Origin: Brassica napus
Taxonomy: Eukaryota; Streptophyta; Magnoliopsida; Brassicales; Brassicaceae
Assembly (NCBI RefSeq): GCF_020379485.1
Contig: NC_063438.1
Span: 4,794,024 to 4,858,023, forward strand
Direction: 5' to 3'
DNA length: 64,000 bases
The notes under the pieces are model-generated. The model made no database searches. It had not been told where the DNA came from and saw only the letters and a program-made list of their open reading frames with translations. The stretch's first letter is position 1; each line of letters begins with the position of its first letter. The position numbers and the translations under genes were made by a program. Of this stretch, positions 39,235 through 51,276 are shown piece after piece.

Positions 39235-40179
39235 TTAGCGAAGGTGTTTGTCAACGCAGATCTAACCAAGGAGCTACCACAAAAGATTAACTTCACAAAG
39301 AGTGGGAAGTCTTTCACAGTCGAGTTCATCTATCCATGGCTACCTTTGCGATGTGCCATATGTGGCAAATGGGGGCATATTGAGAAGGTGTGTGTCATGA
39401 AGAAACAGGGGAGAAATGAGCAATCAGTTCAAGAAATGGCAAAAGAACTAGCTAAGGTAGCTGTGGAAAACTCAGGAAATGGAAAAGAAGAGAGCAACGA
39501 ACGTATGGAAAAAGCTCATGAGCCAGAAGAGAGTAATGCAGAAGTGGTATTAATAACAAATTTGGAGGAGATTGAAGAAGGAGAGGTCGTGGAAGAGTGG
39601 CCTCGGGTATCAAATGGGAAAGGAAGTAGAAAGAAGACACAAGAACTAAAGTATGGGCAGGTGAAGATAGCCTCTAGATACTCACTTCTGAGTGATTTGG
39701 AGGAACATGAGAGAATGGGGGAAAGCAAGGAGGTTGAGGACAGTGAGAATGTGGAAGAGAGCATGAGAAAGGCAGAATCTGTGACAGAAGATGAGGATCT
39801 TGGTCAAAATGAAGAACCTGAAGGAAATATAAATTTAGAGGCAAACAAGACTGTCGAGTTGGAAAACAATGGGAAGGTTGGTGATGAGGAGAATCTGGAA
39901 GTAATGGGGAAGGAAAAAGAAAAAAACGAGAACTTGGATGAGAGAACGAAGGAGGGTGATGAGGATGACACAATTACTGAGGAGGTTTCAAAGGAAGTAG
40001 TTGAAAGCAAGGGTGGCGAAAGGAAGCTTGAGAAAGGGGAAAGTACGCATCAGAGGGCCTCGATCCCGCGGAACTCAAAGACAAATCATAAGGTCATTTC
40101 TGTGATCAATAGTGTGGATTCTGGCAAGAATACTCCGGGGAATCTAGGAAGGCGGAAGAAAAATAAATCTTCTCAATGA
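39235..40179 (+). CDS. LINE ORF1, gag-like zinc-knuckle protein (5' truncated)
   Basis: The frame is open from LPLAKVFVNADLTKELPQ near 39232 to TGA at 40177-40179, with no native start. A CCHC knuckle (CAICGKWGHIEKVC) follows the conserved YPWLPLRC. The rest is a long Glu/Lys-rich tail. In plant LINEs this protein binds the element RNA. The stop overlaps the ORF2 start in an ATGA tetranucleotide (40176-40179). Confidence 0.8.
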   Translation, partial: LAKVFVNADLTKELPQKINFTKSGKSFTVEFIYPWLPLRCAICGKWGHIEKVCVMKKQGRNEQSVQEMAKELAKVAVENSGNGKEESNERMEKAHEPEESNAEVVLITNLEEIEEGEVVEEWPRVSNGKGSRKKTQELKYGQVKIASRYSLLSDLEEHERMGESKEVEDSENVEESMRKAESVTEDEDLGQNEEPEGNINLEANKTVELENNGKVGDEENLEVMGKEKEKNENLDERTKEGDEDDTITEEVSKEVVESKGGERKLEKGESTHQRASIPRNSKTNHKVISVINSVDSGKNTPGNLGRRKKNKSSQ

Positions 40180-43100
40180 CGGGCTTCTTTTGGAATGTAA
40201 GAGGTTTCAACAAAATGTCAAAACAAACAGTGGTCCATAATTGGATAAGGAGCAAAGACTTTCAATTTGGGTGCTTATTGGAGACTAGGGTGAAGGAGAG
40301 TAAGTCTGCAGCAGTTGTGGAGTCAGTATGCAGATGATGGTCGTTTATAAACAACTATGAGTTTAGTAGGAAGGGAAGGATCTCGGTGATTTGGAGTCCG
40401 CAAATCAGAATTACGCCGGTTTTCAAATCAGCTCAAATGATCACTGTTTCAGTTCTGCTGGAGGGTGAGCAAGAAGAATTTTTCTGTTCTTTTGTGTATG
40501 CTGAGAACACAGTGGAGCAACGAAGGGAGCTATGGGAGGATATCAGATCTCATCAGAACTCACCCCTATTCCGGAACAAAGAATGGATTGTAATGGGAGA
40601 TTTCAATGAGACTTTGGAGGGAGATGAACATTCTAGTCACCAAGATTCGGGAATCATGACTGCGGGTATGAGAGAGTTTGAAGGGGTAGTTCAGTACTGT
40701 CATTTCACTGACATGGGATACCAAGGCCCAAAGTTTACTTGGTGCAACAGGCGTGACGAAGGGATTATCTGTAAAAAGCTAGACCGCATCCTTGTTAATG
40801 AGGTTTGGCTACACAAGAGAACCCAAGCGTATAGTGTATTTGAAGCGAGAGGATGCTCAGATCACTTACGGGGAAGGTTTCATCTAACGCCAGAAGCTGT
40901 GGGTAAGCGCAGGCCTTTCAAGTTTACAAACCCAGTGGCGGAAATGTCGGATTTTCTTAGGAAAATGGAAGAATACTGGAAGGATAAACAACCGCTATTC
41001 CAATCTACCTCTGCTCTGTTCAGGTTCTCAAAGGCTCTCAAAGATTTGAAGCCGATGATGCGAAGTTTAAGCAAAGAAAAATTGGAAGATTTGACGAAAA
41101 AGGTTAGAGAAGCATATCAGGATCTCTGTGAAAAGCAGGAAGCAACCCTGAAGGATCCTTCTCAAGTTCACATCCAAGCAGAACTCACAGCAGCAGAGAG
41201 ATGGCAGAGGGTCTCAGCCATAGAGGAAAAGATTTTGAAACAGAGATCGAAGCTCCATTGGTTGCAAGTTGGAGACAAAAATAACAAAGGTTTCTACAAT
41301 GCTGTCAAGATAAGGGAGACAAAGAATGCAATAAGAGAAATAAGATGTCCATCAGGGCAAGTGGTCAGTTCTCAAGAAGACATAAAGAAAGAAGCTGAGA
41401 GGTTCTTTACTGAATTTCTCTCACAGGTACCTGAAGGACTGCAAGGGAAAACAGTGGAAGAGATGAAACATATCATACAATATCGATGCTCGGAGGAAGA
41501 AAATAATGCGCTTGTCAAGCCGGTTACAGATGCGGAAATTAGAGATGTGTTATTTGGGATGCCTAAGGAAAAGTCCCCGGGACCTGATGGGTTCACTGCA
41601 GAGTTTTTCAAGGCTTCTTGGAGTATTATTTCAAAGTATTTTACCACTGCGGTGCATTCTTTTTTCAGCAAGGGGTTCTTACCGAAGGGGCTCAACACCA
41701 CAATACTTGCTTTGATCCCCAAGAAAGATGATGCGATGGAAATGCGAGACTACATACCCATAGATTGCTGCAACGTACTCTACAAGGTCATCTCTAAGAT
41801 AATCGCCAATCGGCTCAAGGGAACGCTCCCTCATTGCATCACCTACAATCAGTCAGCATTCGTGAAGGATCGATTATTAGTAGAGAATCTCCTTCTAGCT
41901 ACTGAAATTGTCAAGGACTATCACAAAGAGGACATAACCCCGAGATGCGCAATGAAAATTGACATCGCAAAAGCCTTTGATTCTGTTCATTGGCCATTTC
42001 TCCTAACCACCTTGAGAGCCCTCGACATGCCGGAGCCGTTCATACACTGGATTGAGCTGTGTGTGTGTACGCCATCCTTTTCAGTTCAGATTAACGGAGA
42101 ATTGGCGGGGCTTTTTCAGATCAAAAGAGGGTTGAGGCAAGGATGTGCGCTCTCGCCTTATCTATATGTCATATGCATGAATGTGCTATCTCACATGCTA
42201 GACAAGGCCGCAGCTAGGAAAGAGATAGGCTATCATCTTCGGTGCCAGAACATCCTTTTGACTCACCTGTGCTTTGCAGATGACCTGTTAGTCTTCACTG
42301 ATGGTGCAAAAAGCTCCATTGAAAGTATACTTGGGATATTTGAAGCTTTTGCTGTGATGTCAGGGTTGAAGATCAGCTTGGAAAAATCAACTCTCTACAT
42401 TGCTGGTACTACTGGAGAGCAGGAATTAGAAATTCTATCATGCTTTCCCTTTGCTTCAGGTCAATTGCCGGTACGGTACTTAGGCCTTCCTCTGCTTACC
42501 AAGAGGATGACTGTAAATGACTACATGCCTTTAGTTGAAATGATTAGGAAAAGAATGAGTTCATGGACCGGTCGTTTCCTCTCACACGCTGGTCGGCTTC
42601 AACCGAACAAAACTCGGTCATTATGAGTCTTGAAAACTTTTGGCTAGCTGCTTTCAGATTACCAAGTAGCTGCATGAAAGAGATAGAGCGACTATGCGCA
42701 GCCTTCTTGTGGTCTGGACCGGATCTTAAAACCACGAAAGCAAAAGTTAGCTGGCAAGACATTTGTCTACCAAGAAATGAGGGCGGCTTGGGCATTAGGC
42801 CCTTGAAGGAAGTAAATAATGTTCACTGTTTGAAGCTTATATGGAGAATAACATCGTCACGCTTTTCTTTGTGGGCCAAATGGATCCATTGCTACTTGAT
42901 AAGGAAGGGATCTTTTTGGTCGATCTCAGTTAACACAAACTTGGGATCTTGGATGTGGAAAAAGCTATTGAAGATGAGGAGTATTGCATGGCAATTTCTA
43001 AAGGTTGAGGTCGGTAATGGAAGTCACACCTCATTCTGGCATGAAGTATGGTCTCAGATTGGGTGTCTTAAGGAGGTGGTAGGTGATCGTGGCGTTATTG

Positions 43101-43857
43101 CCCTCGGCATAGCAAACAATGCTACGATGGCAGATGTTATATCAAATCATCGACGGCGGAGGCACAGACAGAGTATTCTCAATGACATAGAAGATGAGAT
43201 TGATAGGCTGCGGGTTGGAGGGTTAGTTGATATCGATGATGTTAAGCTTTGGAAGTGGGGTGAAGGGAAATATCTGAGTAAATTTTCCTCAAAGAAGACC
43301 TGGCAACAGGTGCGAAATGAGCATCAAACCTGTGCTTGGAGTCAAGGTATATGGTTTCCTCAGTCTACTCCAAAATACTCTTTCATGTTATGGATTGCGA
43401 GAAGGAACATATTGCAAACGGGAGACAAAATGCAAGCTTGAAATGTCTCTGTGAACACAGAGTGTGTTCTGTGTCAGGGAGTTCAAGAGACATGCAAGCA
43501 CCTCTTTTTTCAGTGCCCTACTCGACTGAAGTGTGGGAATCTCTGGTGAAAGGGCTTCTTAGCGATGACTTCACTACTGACTGTGATGATATTGGAGAAA
43601 TGGTTTGTGGTAGAAGCTACCGTCCAACAGAAATGTTTCTTATCAGATACTCTCTTCAGGCTGCAGTCCATAGCATATGGAGAGAAAGAAATGGTAGAAG
43701 GCATGGAGAAGAACCAAAAACGGCTGCTATATTGAGTAAGCTTATTGACAAAACGAGAAGGCTTCATCTTCTTGCTGTCAAAGCCACGGGTCAAGCATAC
43801 TTGGAAAGGAGTTTATGCACTTGGTTTGGAACAAGGCAAGTTCCAAATCCAACATAG
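40176..43857 (+). pseudogene. LINE ORF2, endonuclease-reverse transcriptase, disabled
   Basis: ORF2 starts with ATG at 40176 (MTGFFWNVRGFNKMSKQ). An EEP endonuclease comes first (WNVRG, MGDFNE), then reverse transcriptase (KSPGPDGF, GLRQGCALSPYLY, active site CFADDLLVF near 42277-42303), then the zf-RVT domain (CVLCQGVQETCKHLFFQCP). Four lesions are visible: TGA at 40335-40337, a frameshift near 42.6 kb, TGA at 43439-43441, and a frameshift near 43.52 kb. The intact length would be ~1200 residues. The catalytic FADD is kept, but full translation is not possible. Confidence 0.92.
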
Positions 43858-43928
43858 AAAATAGAAAATAGAAGGTTTTTATTTTAGTTGATTGAGTATA
43901 TAAATAAAAAAACAGAAGCACTAGATGT

Positions 43929-46577
43929 CACTAAAAGAAATATGTACATTGTTAGCGCGAGAAATATGCTATATTAGATGTTTGATAGCGAATTCATAAA
44001 TGCTATGTATGCGGCAGCCATCATAGATACCCCTCCTATGATAGCGTTTTCTGAATGATACGAAATATACCGATACGATAGCAACACTTATATGATATTA
44101 TTAACTTAACTATAGCTTCTGATTCGTGTTATGATGTACATATAATGACAATGATATAATGCCATAACTAGAAATATAACAATTAAAAATTATTTTGAAT
44201 ATTTAATTAGGATTAATTAGTTAAAAGTTAAATAATTATAAAATAAATCGAAAATTATTTTTTAACAGAAAATAAAATAAATTTTATTAATAAATTAAAT
44301 TTGGTTTACAGATTAATTCTGGTTTACAAAACTAAACCAGAAATTAAAAAATAAAATCAGACCACTACAATTTAGGACACTTAACCAGACCTAAAAAACC
44401 TAAACCTAAAGAAAAAACTCCTGCCGCCTCCTCCATATCCTTGTCCCTCTTCCAGCAGCCCTGAACTTTGATTCCTCCAGCCGCCACGAGACTTGTATAC
44501 TCAAGCCGCCATGAACCTTGCTTCCTCCAGCCGCCATGAACCTTGGCTCCTCCACCTATCTTTACCAAAAACAAAACAAAACAAAATCAGATTCGTAATA
44601 GAGCAACAGAGAGAGAAGGAGATACACAGATACGAAGATAGAGAGAGAGAGACGTCGACCGTGGTGGTGGTGAGACAAGGGGGAAAACAGTGGTGGTGAG
44701 ACGAGGAGGAGACGCGGTGGTGGTGAGACGAGAAGGAGACGCGGTGGTGGTGAGACGAGGAGGAGACACGGTGGTGGTTAGATGAGAGAGGCGTTGAGAG
44801 AGATGGGAGAGAGGCGTTGAGAGAGATGGGAGAGAGGCGTTGAGAGAGATGAGAGAGAAGAGATATATGAGATATGAGAATGAGAGGTTAGAGTGGAGAA
44901 GAGAGAATCGGGAAAAAAAAAGCAGAGAAGGAGATGATATATCTGTCGTGAGAGAGGGAGGGAGGGAGGGAGGGAGGGAGGGAGGGAGGGAGGGAGGGAG
45001 GGAGAGAGGGAAGAAAAAAATAAAAATAAAATTGAATAAATCTCTACCTTTAGATCTAAGTTAATCCAATGGTTAAGAGTGTGATCTATGTATTTGAATC
45101 TGATTGGCCAGAAATTTTGTCTTTCTTTTTCTATTTTTTTTTTTTTGTTCTTAAATATTTGATAATTTGTTTTCTAAGTAAATTTTCTTAGTTATATCTT
45201 ATATAAAATTTTGTATTTTCGAGTTTATAATTTAAGTTTAGAGTTTTCTTTTTTGAACATGATAAGTTTATATTTATTTTAAGAATTGATGTTTAAGTTT
45301 GAAAATATTTGATTAATATCAAGACTATGATTTAAGATTTTGGATCAGAGTATGAAAATATTAGATTTGAATATTAGGTCTAAGATTTGTAGTTAAATTT
45401 TTCAAATTTTAGTTTTGAAGTTTATATTTAGAGTATTGTATGTATAGTAAAGTTTAGTGTATATGGAATATAAAGTTTTGAGTAAGGGGATTTGGGTTGA
45501 AGATAAGATCTAAAAGTAAAGTTTAATATTTTAAATTTTAAAATATAAGATTTTATGTTTAGATTTATGATTTGGGGTATAGTGTTTATGTTTATAGTTT
45601 AGGGGGGGGGTAGTATTATGGGGAAATGATTTGAAATTAAATTATGAATTATTTTTAAGTTAAGATTAAATTAATGAAAAATAATAGAGAGTTTTAAGGT
45701 TTATATTTAGGGTTTAAAATAATTTTAGGGTTTAGGGTTTTAAGCATGTACAAAAAAAAATCGTGGCATTTCGTGACTATTTTATAAAGACCTACAAAAC
45801 ATTTCGTAGCTAAATCGTAGCAAGAAAATACTCTTTATAAATTGTCTTTTTTTCCTTCAATCTTTGATGATTTGTTTTGTAAATAATTTTTCTTACTTAT
45901 ATCTTATTTCAAAATGTATATTTTGTATTTTGGAATTTAAGTTTAAAGTTATTTTTTAACATAATAAATTGATATTTATTTTAAGAATTAATATTTAAGT
46001 TTTGAAATATTAGATTAATACCAAGATTATCATTTTGGTCATCATTTAAAAAGTTGTATGTTTACACAGAATGTATAATTTACGTTTGAAGTTATGATTT
46101 AGGATATAGATATTGATTAAAGATTAAGGATATGTGGTTAGGAAATTATAGTTAGATCAAGAAGATTAAATTTTAAGTTTAATTTTAAGATTTGAAGTTA
46201 TAATATAAAAAGATTATAGTTTTAAGGGTTGTCTTTAGGGTTTAAAACCATGTTTAAGGTTTAGGGGTTCAAATAGCTTTTCTTAGCATTATAAAAATGC
46301 TATTATAAGTCTTTCGTAGTTTTATTAAGCCGCTTAAATAATATTTTTGGCGCTTAAATCTAAATTTCCGCTAAGTATTGGTGAAATGATGATTTTATTT
46401 TTTCCCGCTCACGTAATTCTTAAAATAGCATTAATTAAGTGCTATTTTAGGTTTATCTCTATCATAGCGTTTATCTAATGCTATTATATAATACGGAAAT
46501 TTCTAAATCATCTACGATAGCAGTTCAGTAAAACGTGCTATAATAATGTGCTATCAATGTAGATTTTTTTTGTAGTG
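43929..46577. mobile_element. Non-autonomous CACTA transposon, TSD TGT
   Basis: The left end is CACTAAAAGAAATATGTACA and the right end, reverse-complemented, CACTACAAAAAAAATCTACA. Similarity continues inwards (TTGTTAGCGC versus TTGATAGCAC). It is flanked by TGT on both sides (43926-43928, 46578-46580), the 3 bp duplication of CACTA elements. Subterminal arrays of GATAGC/GCTATC-like words lie in both arms, as expected for transposase-binding repeats. The element is 2649 bp with no transposase frame. The interior holds diverged tandem units around GGTGGTGGTGAGACGAG (44655-44780), a GGGA array and TTTAGGG-like motifs. Confidence 0.92.
44955..45004 (+). repeat. (GGGA)n microsatellite
   Basis: About twelve consecutive GGGA units on the plus strand inside the CACTA element, with G-triplet runs able to form G-quadruplexes. 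Confidence 0.95.
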
Positions 46578-46707
46578 TGTAACACAGTTTTGACTGAATA
46601 TAATTTTACATTCATTCAAAAAAAAAAAAATTTGGATTCTCGATCCATTTTATGACACTTTTAATGATTGCCTTATTACTTTTGTTGAAGTTCTTTTCGC
46701 GTGTTTG

Positions 46708-47674
46708 ATTATCCATGGTCGCCGATCGGGTCGAAAAAGAGAAAAAGGAGAGAGAAAGTAGATCTAAGATTGGATCCGGTGATCAGCCGGCGCGTGAGCG
46801 TGCGTGCCGTCGCCGGACCCCCTCGAGTTACCATAGAAGTACTTGGCTCTCGTTCTCCAACGTCTCCCCGACCCTCTGCCTTGCCTGAGCTCTGTTACAG
46901 GTCCCACCCGTGGTGGATCTATCGATGGAGTAAAGGCGCAGACGTGTGGAGAGTGGGTGCGATGAAGCTTGGCGCCTGGTCAGTGGTGTTTTTGTCTCCG
47001 GGAGGTGGAGGCTACTACAGCTCCATCGCCGCCGGCTCGTGTCTCCGGGGGGTGAAGGCTTAGTCAGCTTCGCCGTCGTCGGTTCTGTATCCGGGGTGCG
47101 AAGGGTTCTTCAACCTTGCATCGCCGGCTGTTGGTGGTCCAGTTCTTTGGATCGGTTTGTGGATCCTCTTGGTGTTTCGCGTGGGGTTCTAGGTTTTCGG
47201 TTTGTGGCTCTCAAGTGGTTGTCGGCGTTCGTTAAGCGGATGAGATCTCGATTGGATCGAAGCAACACTCCGGAACAAGGATAAGGCGTTGAAGAAAGGT
47301 ATTGGTTTCGACGGACGCTCTTCGGTCTTCTGAGCTCCGTCCTACGAGTTTTGCGGTGAGGCGGACCCGGCGATGTTCTCAAGCGGCGACGGTTGAGTGG
47401 AGACGGAAGAGATGCGTGTCGCTCCGACGACTCTGATCATTACACGTATCCGGTCTCCTCAACACGTGGACCAGCCGAAGTCGTCGGGTTTCTCCTTCTC
47501 GAGGCAGGGTTTGGGTCTCAGGCCCATTAACCACTCTTGGTTTGCCCATAGGTTGTTTTTTGTTTACTTTCGGATTTGTAATTCTTTGGGCTTCGGCCGT
47601 GTAGTTGGGCCTGGCCCTATCTTCATCAATATTAAAAACATTGACGGAAAAAAAAAATATTATCCATGGTCGCC
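46708..47674 (+). mobile_element. GC-rich poly-A retroposon with 16 bp TSD
   Basis: The body runs from 46724 to 47658 (935 bp) and ends in CATTGACGG followed by a run of A. The identical 16-mer ATTATCCATGGTCGCC flanks it at 46708-46723 and 47659-47674. Poly-A plus a long target duplication shows LINE-machinery retroposition. The body is far richer in GC than its surroundings (CGCCGGC, TCGCCGTCG words). No frame matches a known protein; the longest have 112 and 120 codons in overlapping frames. It resembles the Sadhu class of short plant retroposons in size and structure, or a processed copy of a non-coding transcript. No pol III box pair is clear, so it is not an obvious SINE. Confidence 0.85.
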
Positions 47675-47721
47675 TTTTGATTTCTTGAAATATTTTAGGT
47701 GTCTTTGATTAGGGTTCTTAT

Positions 47722-49830
47722 TAAGGCCACGTACACTCAAATCGAAAGGCACTTATTATCCTTAGGATTCTGAACGAGTCTCATGAGCATTATGCTTCGC
47801 CTGTCTCTATATCAAGGACAATTTGGCTCTCTTCCATACTAACTTTCACATTGATTTTTATTGACGTCACGTCGAGCATTTCCGCTATTATTTAAATTAA
47901 GAACAAAATATAAAGTCATATCATGAGATTGTAGGAACTTGAAGTAAAATCAGTGTCGGTTTTATGTATTTTCTTGGTAAGAACAAAAAGCTTACAAGTC
48001 TCTATACTTCTGTTCATTATGATTTGTTCAAAAGCTTACAAGTCACGATAAAATGTAGACCAAAGTTTAGTTTTAAATATGGATATATCATATGTGGGAA
48101 GACTAGTCTTCGAGTTTGAAGCATTGATCGGAATCTATTAGTAAAATGCTATATCTGATTTTCGTAGTTGATGAAAGTAAGTCCTATTCTACCTCTCGTA
48201 TGCTTTTATCTTAATAATAACATGTAGTTTTATTCCCCCATGTTGATGTTATTGTCAAGATAAAGATCTCAGTTAATCTTACATAGGGTGTAAAGAATAC
48301 AAGTTTCCGTAACAAGTGATTTTACTCTTGTCGGTTGATGGAATTGTTTGTGTGCTTTCTGAAGACTGGAAAGTGGCAATATATACACATGTGATGTTTG
48401 TTTAGCAAAATCAATCATTATGTACCAGACTGAATTGATTTAACATGTAGCTCGGTGTTTAAAGTAGGATACTATGAAGATGAGTTTACATTTGGATTTT
48501 AATTATATGGTCTCCCTTACCAATTTTTTTTACCATTTACCAGTTTGGACTTTGGAGTATCACTTAAAACTATGAAGATGAGTTTACACTTGGATTTTAA
48601 TTATATGGTCTCCCTTACCAACTTTTTTTTGGTTTAACCATTTACCAGTTTGGAGTATCACTTTAATAAAACTTCAGTTTGCTGATAACTTGTTAATGTG
48701 TTTATGGTCTTCATCCTTCTTTGGGACCGAAACTCTGCTTATGGTTATTTTGATGTTCCGGCAAAAGAAGTAAAAGAAGCGTGAATCCAATATCATGAGA
48801 CAATAATGCTAAGACAATGAAATAAGACAAGTGAATTATTCGTTGTAACGACCGTTTCTTCTGCTTCACTTGGTGGGCATGCATATTGAATTAAACATTT
48901 AGAATACTTTCTTTTTTTTGAAAAAAACATTTAGAATACTTCGTACTTTTGCTTTTTCTTTTTCATATTTTCTTTTTTGTCTTGTGGTATTCGCTATGTT
49001 ATGTATATATATTTTTTTTGGTAAAAGTTATGTATATATTTGGTGTAAATGTTATGTATATATATAAACAAGACAATAAAAATCTAAACAAGATCGGCAT
49101 GCAATGCAGGTTTGTACTTTTGTTTGATTTAGGACATATAAGTGAGCGCAACAGTATATAAACTTTCATATTTGTCATGTTTTGTGATCACAAAATCCTT
49201 TCTTGTTTTTTTTCTTAACAATTAATAGAAATCATAAACCACAAGTTTTTTTCTTTGAAAGACTCGAGGCATTTTACGTATAAAACCAAATACATAGATG
49301 TTCTATGCCCCAAAGTAGAAAGCTGAAAAAGTTAGTTCATTTTTTTACTGAAGTGGTACTAAACTCTTTTATTGTATATGGTTTAATATCATCAAGTTTT
49401 AGGCTTTATGACTCGCAATCTTTTGTATAATTCGAAACTTTAAACAGCTTGGTTTTAAACTTTTAAATTTATGTTGCCACGTTAATAAAAATGGAAGAAT
49501 AATTTTGTTTATATCGAACTGTTAATAGGCCACGTACACTCATGTCCAAAGGCGACTTAGCCCTAGGATTCTAAACGACTCTCATGATCTGATGTTTTGG
49601 CTGCCTCTAATTTATTTACAATTTGGCTGTTACGTTGATGGCTATTCTCTCTCCGATACAAACTTTTTCACTAAATACTAGTTTTCCTTTTTGCCCTTTC
49701 GAACATTTTCAAACATAATATAAAGATACCAAGTTATCATGTGATATATAATAGGCGCTGGAAGAAACCTAATATCGAGTTTTGTATATTTTATTGGCAA
49801 GACAGAGAACTCACAAGTGATCTGCTCATC
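47722..49830. repeat. Diverged direct repeat, ~1.8 kb apart
   Basis: 47722-48010 and 49527-49830 share GGCCACGTACACTCA, then AAAGGC, then TAGGATTCT-AACGA-TCTCATGA, then ACAATTTGGCT, and later matching stretches around ATAATATAAAG and TTTTGTAT. They differ at many positions. They may be an old tandem duplication or the arms of a decayed element. Confidence 0.65.
48472..48665. repeat. 98 bp tandem duplication
   Basis: Two copies starting at 48472 and 48570 contain TATGAAGATGAGTTTACA, ATTATATGGTCTCCCTTACC and TTTGGAGTATCACTT. They differ by a few bases and small indels, so the duplication is recent. Confidence 0.9.
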
Positions 49831-51276
49831 GCATTTTATTTGATGGTTATGAAGTTTTTTTAATTTGACTTTATACTAAGTTGTTTAACAAATTTCTATG
49901 ATTTTTTAGTTACATGGTATTTTAACTCTTGAAATTCTAGAGCCTTTTATGATTGATATAAATGTGTCTCTGTTTAATTGATTGGTAGATATGTATTTCT
50001 AAATTCTAAATACAAATATGATCGATCCTAAATCTACATCCAAAAACTATTGTATTAGAACTCCCCTTGTATTTTTTGTTAATACAATAGCATAGTTAGA
50101 AAATAATATCGAATGTCTTTTCTCTAATTACTAATGAGATTTTAATTATATATTACTTATTCTATTTCACAAAGAGTGTCATTTGAGAGTTTTTCATATA
50201 TATTAAAAATAACTTAAAATTATATTTTACCCTCTATTCATACACTAAATATTTTCTTTTTCTAATTAATACACTAATACAAAAAATTAATACACTAATA
50301 CAATATGATTAAAACTGAACTTTTATTAAAATTATATATTGAAAATACAAAACAACACTTTTCGAAAGAAAAATAAAATTTTAAAACGGCATTTTTTTAT
50401 GAAATGGATATAGTATTTTTAAATACTACATCGAGAATATAAAACTTTGGTTTTATTTTGGTATAACAAGATAAATAAAATAGTTTAACAGCATTTAATA
50501 TGAATCACTGAATTGAGTGGAACATGGTATGCAATGAAGAAGAGAGCATGGAGATCAAGGATGCATGCTAATGGTCCCAGTCTCTTGGTAAAACAAATGC
50601 TTATGAACGGTGGATAAGGTACAGTTAATTTGAATTGATTGATAGTGTTCACTCATTTAAAACTCATCAAAAATGTTGTCACAGTATTGATGGGTATTTA
50701 TATACATTAAAGACTAGCGTTGTTGAAAATATTAAGTACCACAATCCATTATTTCCCTACATTTTCCAAGTGTTTTAAAGAGCATAAACTGTACTACTGT
50801 TTGGAGTTCTCTATTAGTGTATATATAAGTAATGCTTTGGGAATTCGTTTAAAGTTTTCGAAGCATTACAAGTATGTATCAAACAATTTGAACAATTGTT
50901 AAGAAAATGAATATAGTTTGTTTTATTATATTTCCTTTAAAATATAACAATAAGACAAATATACCAGAAGTACTTGCACAGTGGTTATCAACAGTTGCCA
51001 ACAAAAGCTGGTTTCCAAATAATTTCAAAATAAAGTTAATTTATCGAATATGCCATATATTATAAAGTCAGTGTGCATTTATTTTTTCCACTTACACGTT
51101 TTGATAACGACCGTAATATTATTTTATTTTGTATATAAAAGGAAAGGTACACTCGAATTGCATTAATGTAAGCATATGGTAAAGTCATAAAGTATCATGC
51201 CCGCAAAAAAACTGCACATTTGTAATGTTGTTTTGTTTCCAACAATGTCACTTAAGTTCTTTCAGTAATATATTAA

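Larger units (their letters stand above)
39226..43905 (+). mobile_element. L1-type LINE retrotransposon, 5' truncated
   Basis: Two consecutive frames, gag-like ORF1 and endonuclease-reverse transcriptase ORF2, followed by an A-rich 3' end near 43860-43915. The 5' end lies within ORF1: the N-terminal DUF4283 part of plant LINE ORF1 is missing, as expected after incomplete reverse transcription. It carries only a few disabling changes, so it is fairly young. The CACTA element starts within about 25 bases of its 3' end. Confidence 0.9.
47675..51276. other. AT-rich intergenic DNA with diverged duplications
   Basis: About 3.6 kb without a recognisable gene. It contains two duplications, listed separately. 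Open frames are short and AT-biased. Confidence 0.5.

Noticed and set aside
45720..45745. TTTAGGG repeats, considered as an interstitial telomere tract
   Set aside because: Only two to three imperfect units inside a CACTA element; too short for a telomeric remnant.
46701..47382. 112-120 codon frames on the plus strand and a 90-codon frame on the minus strand in the retroposon
   Set aside because: The frames overlap in different phases in GC-rich DNA and none resembles a protein family; GC-rich sequence gives long frames by chance.
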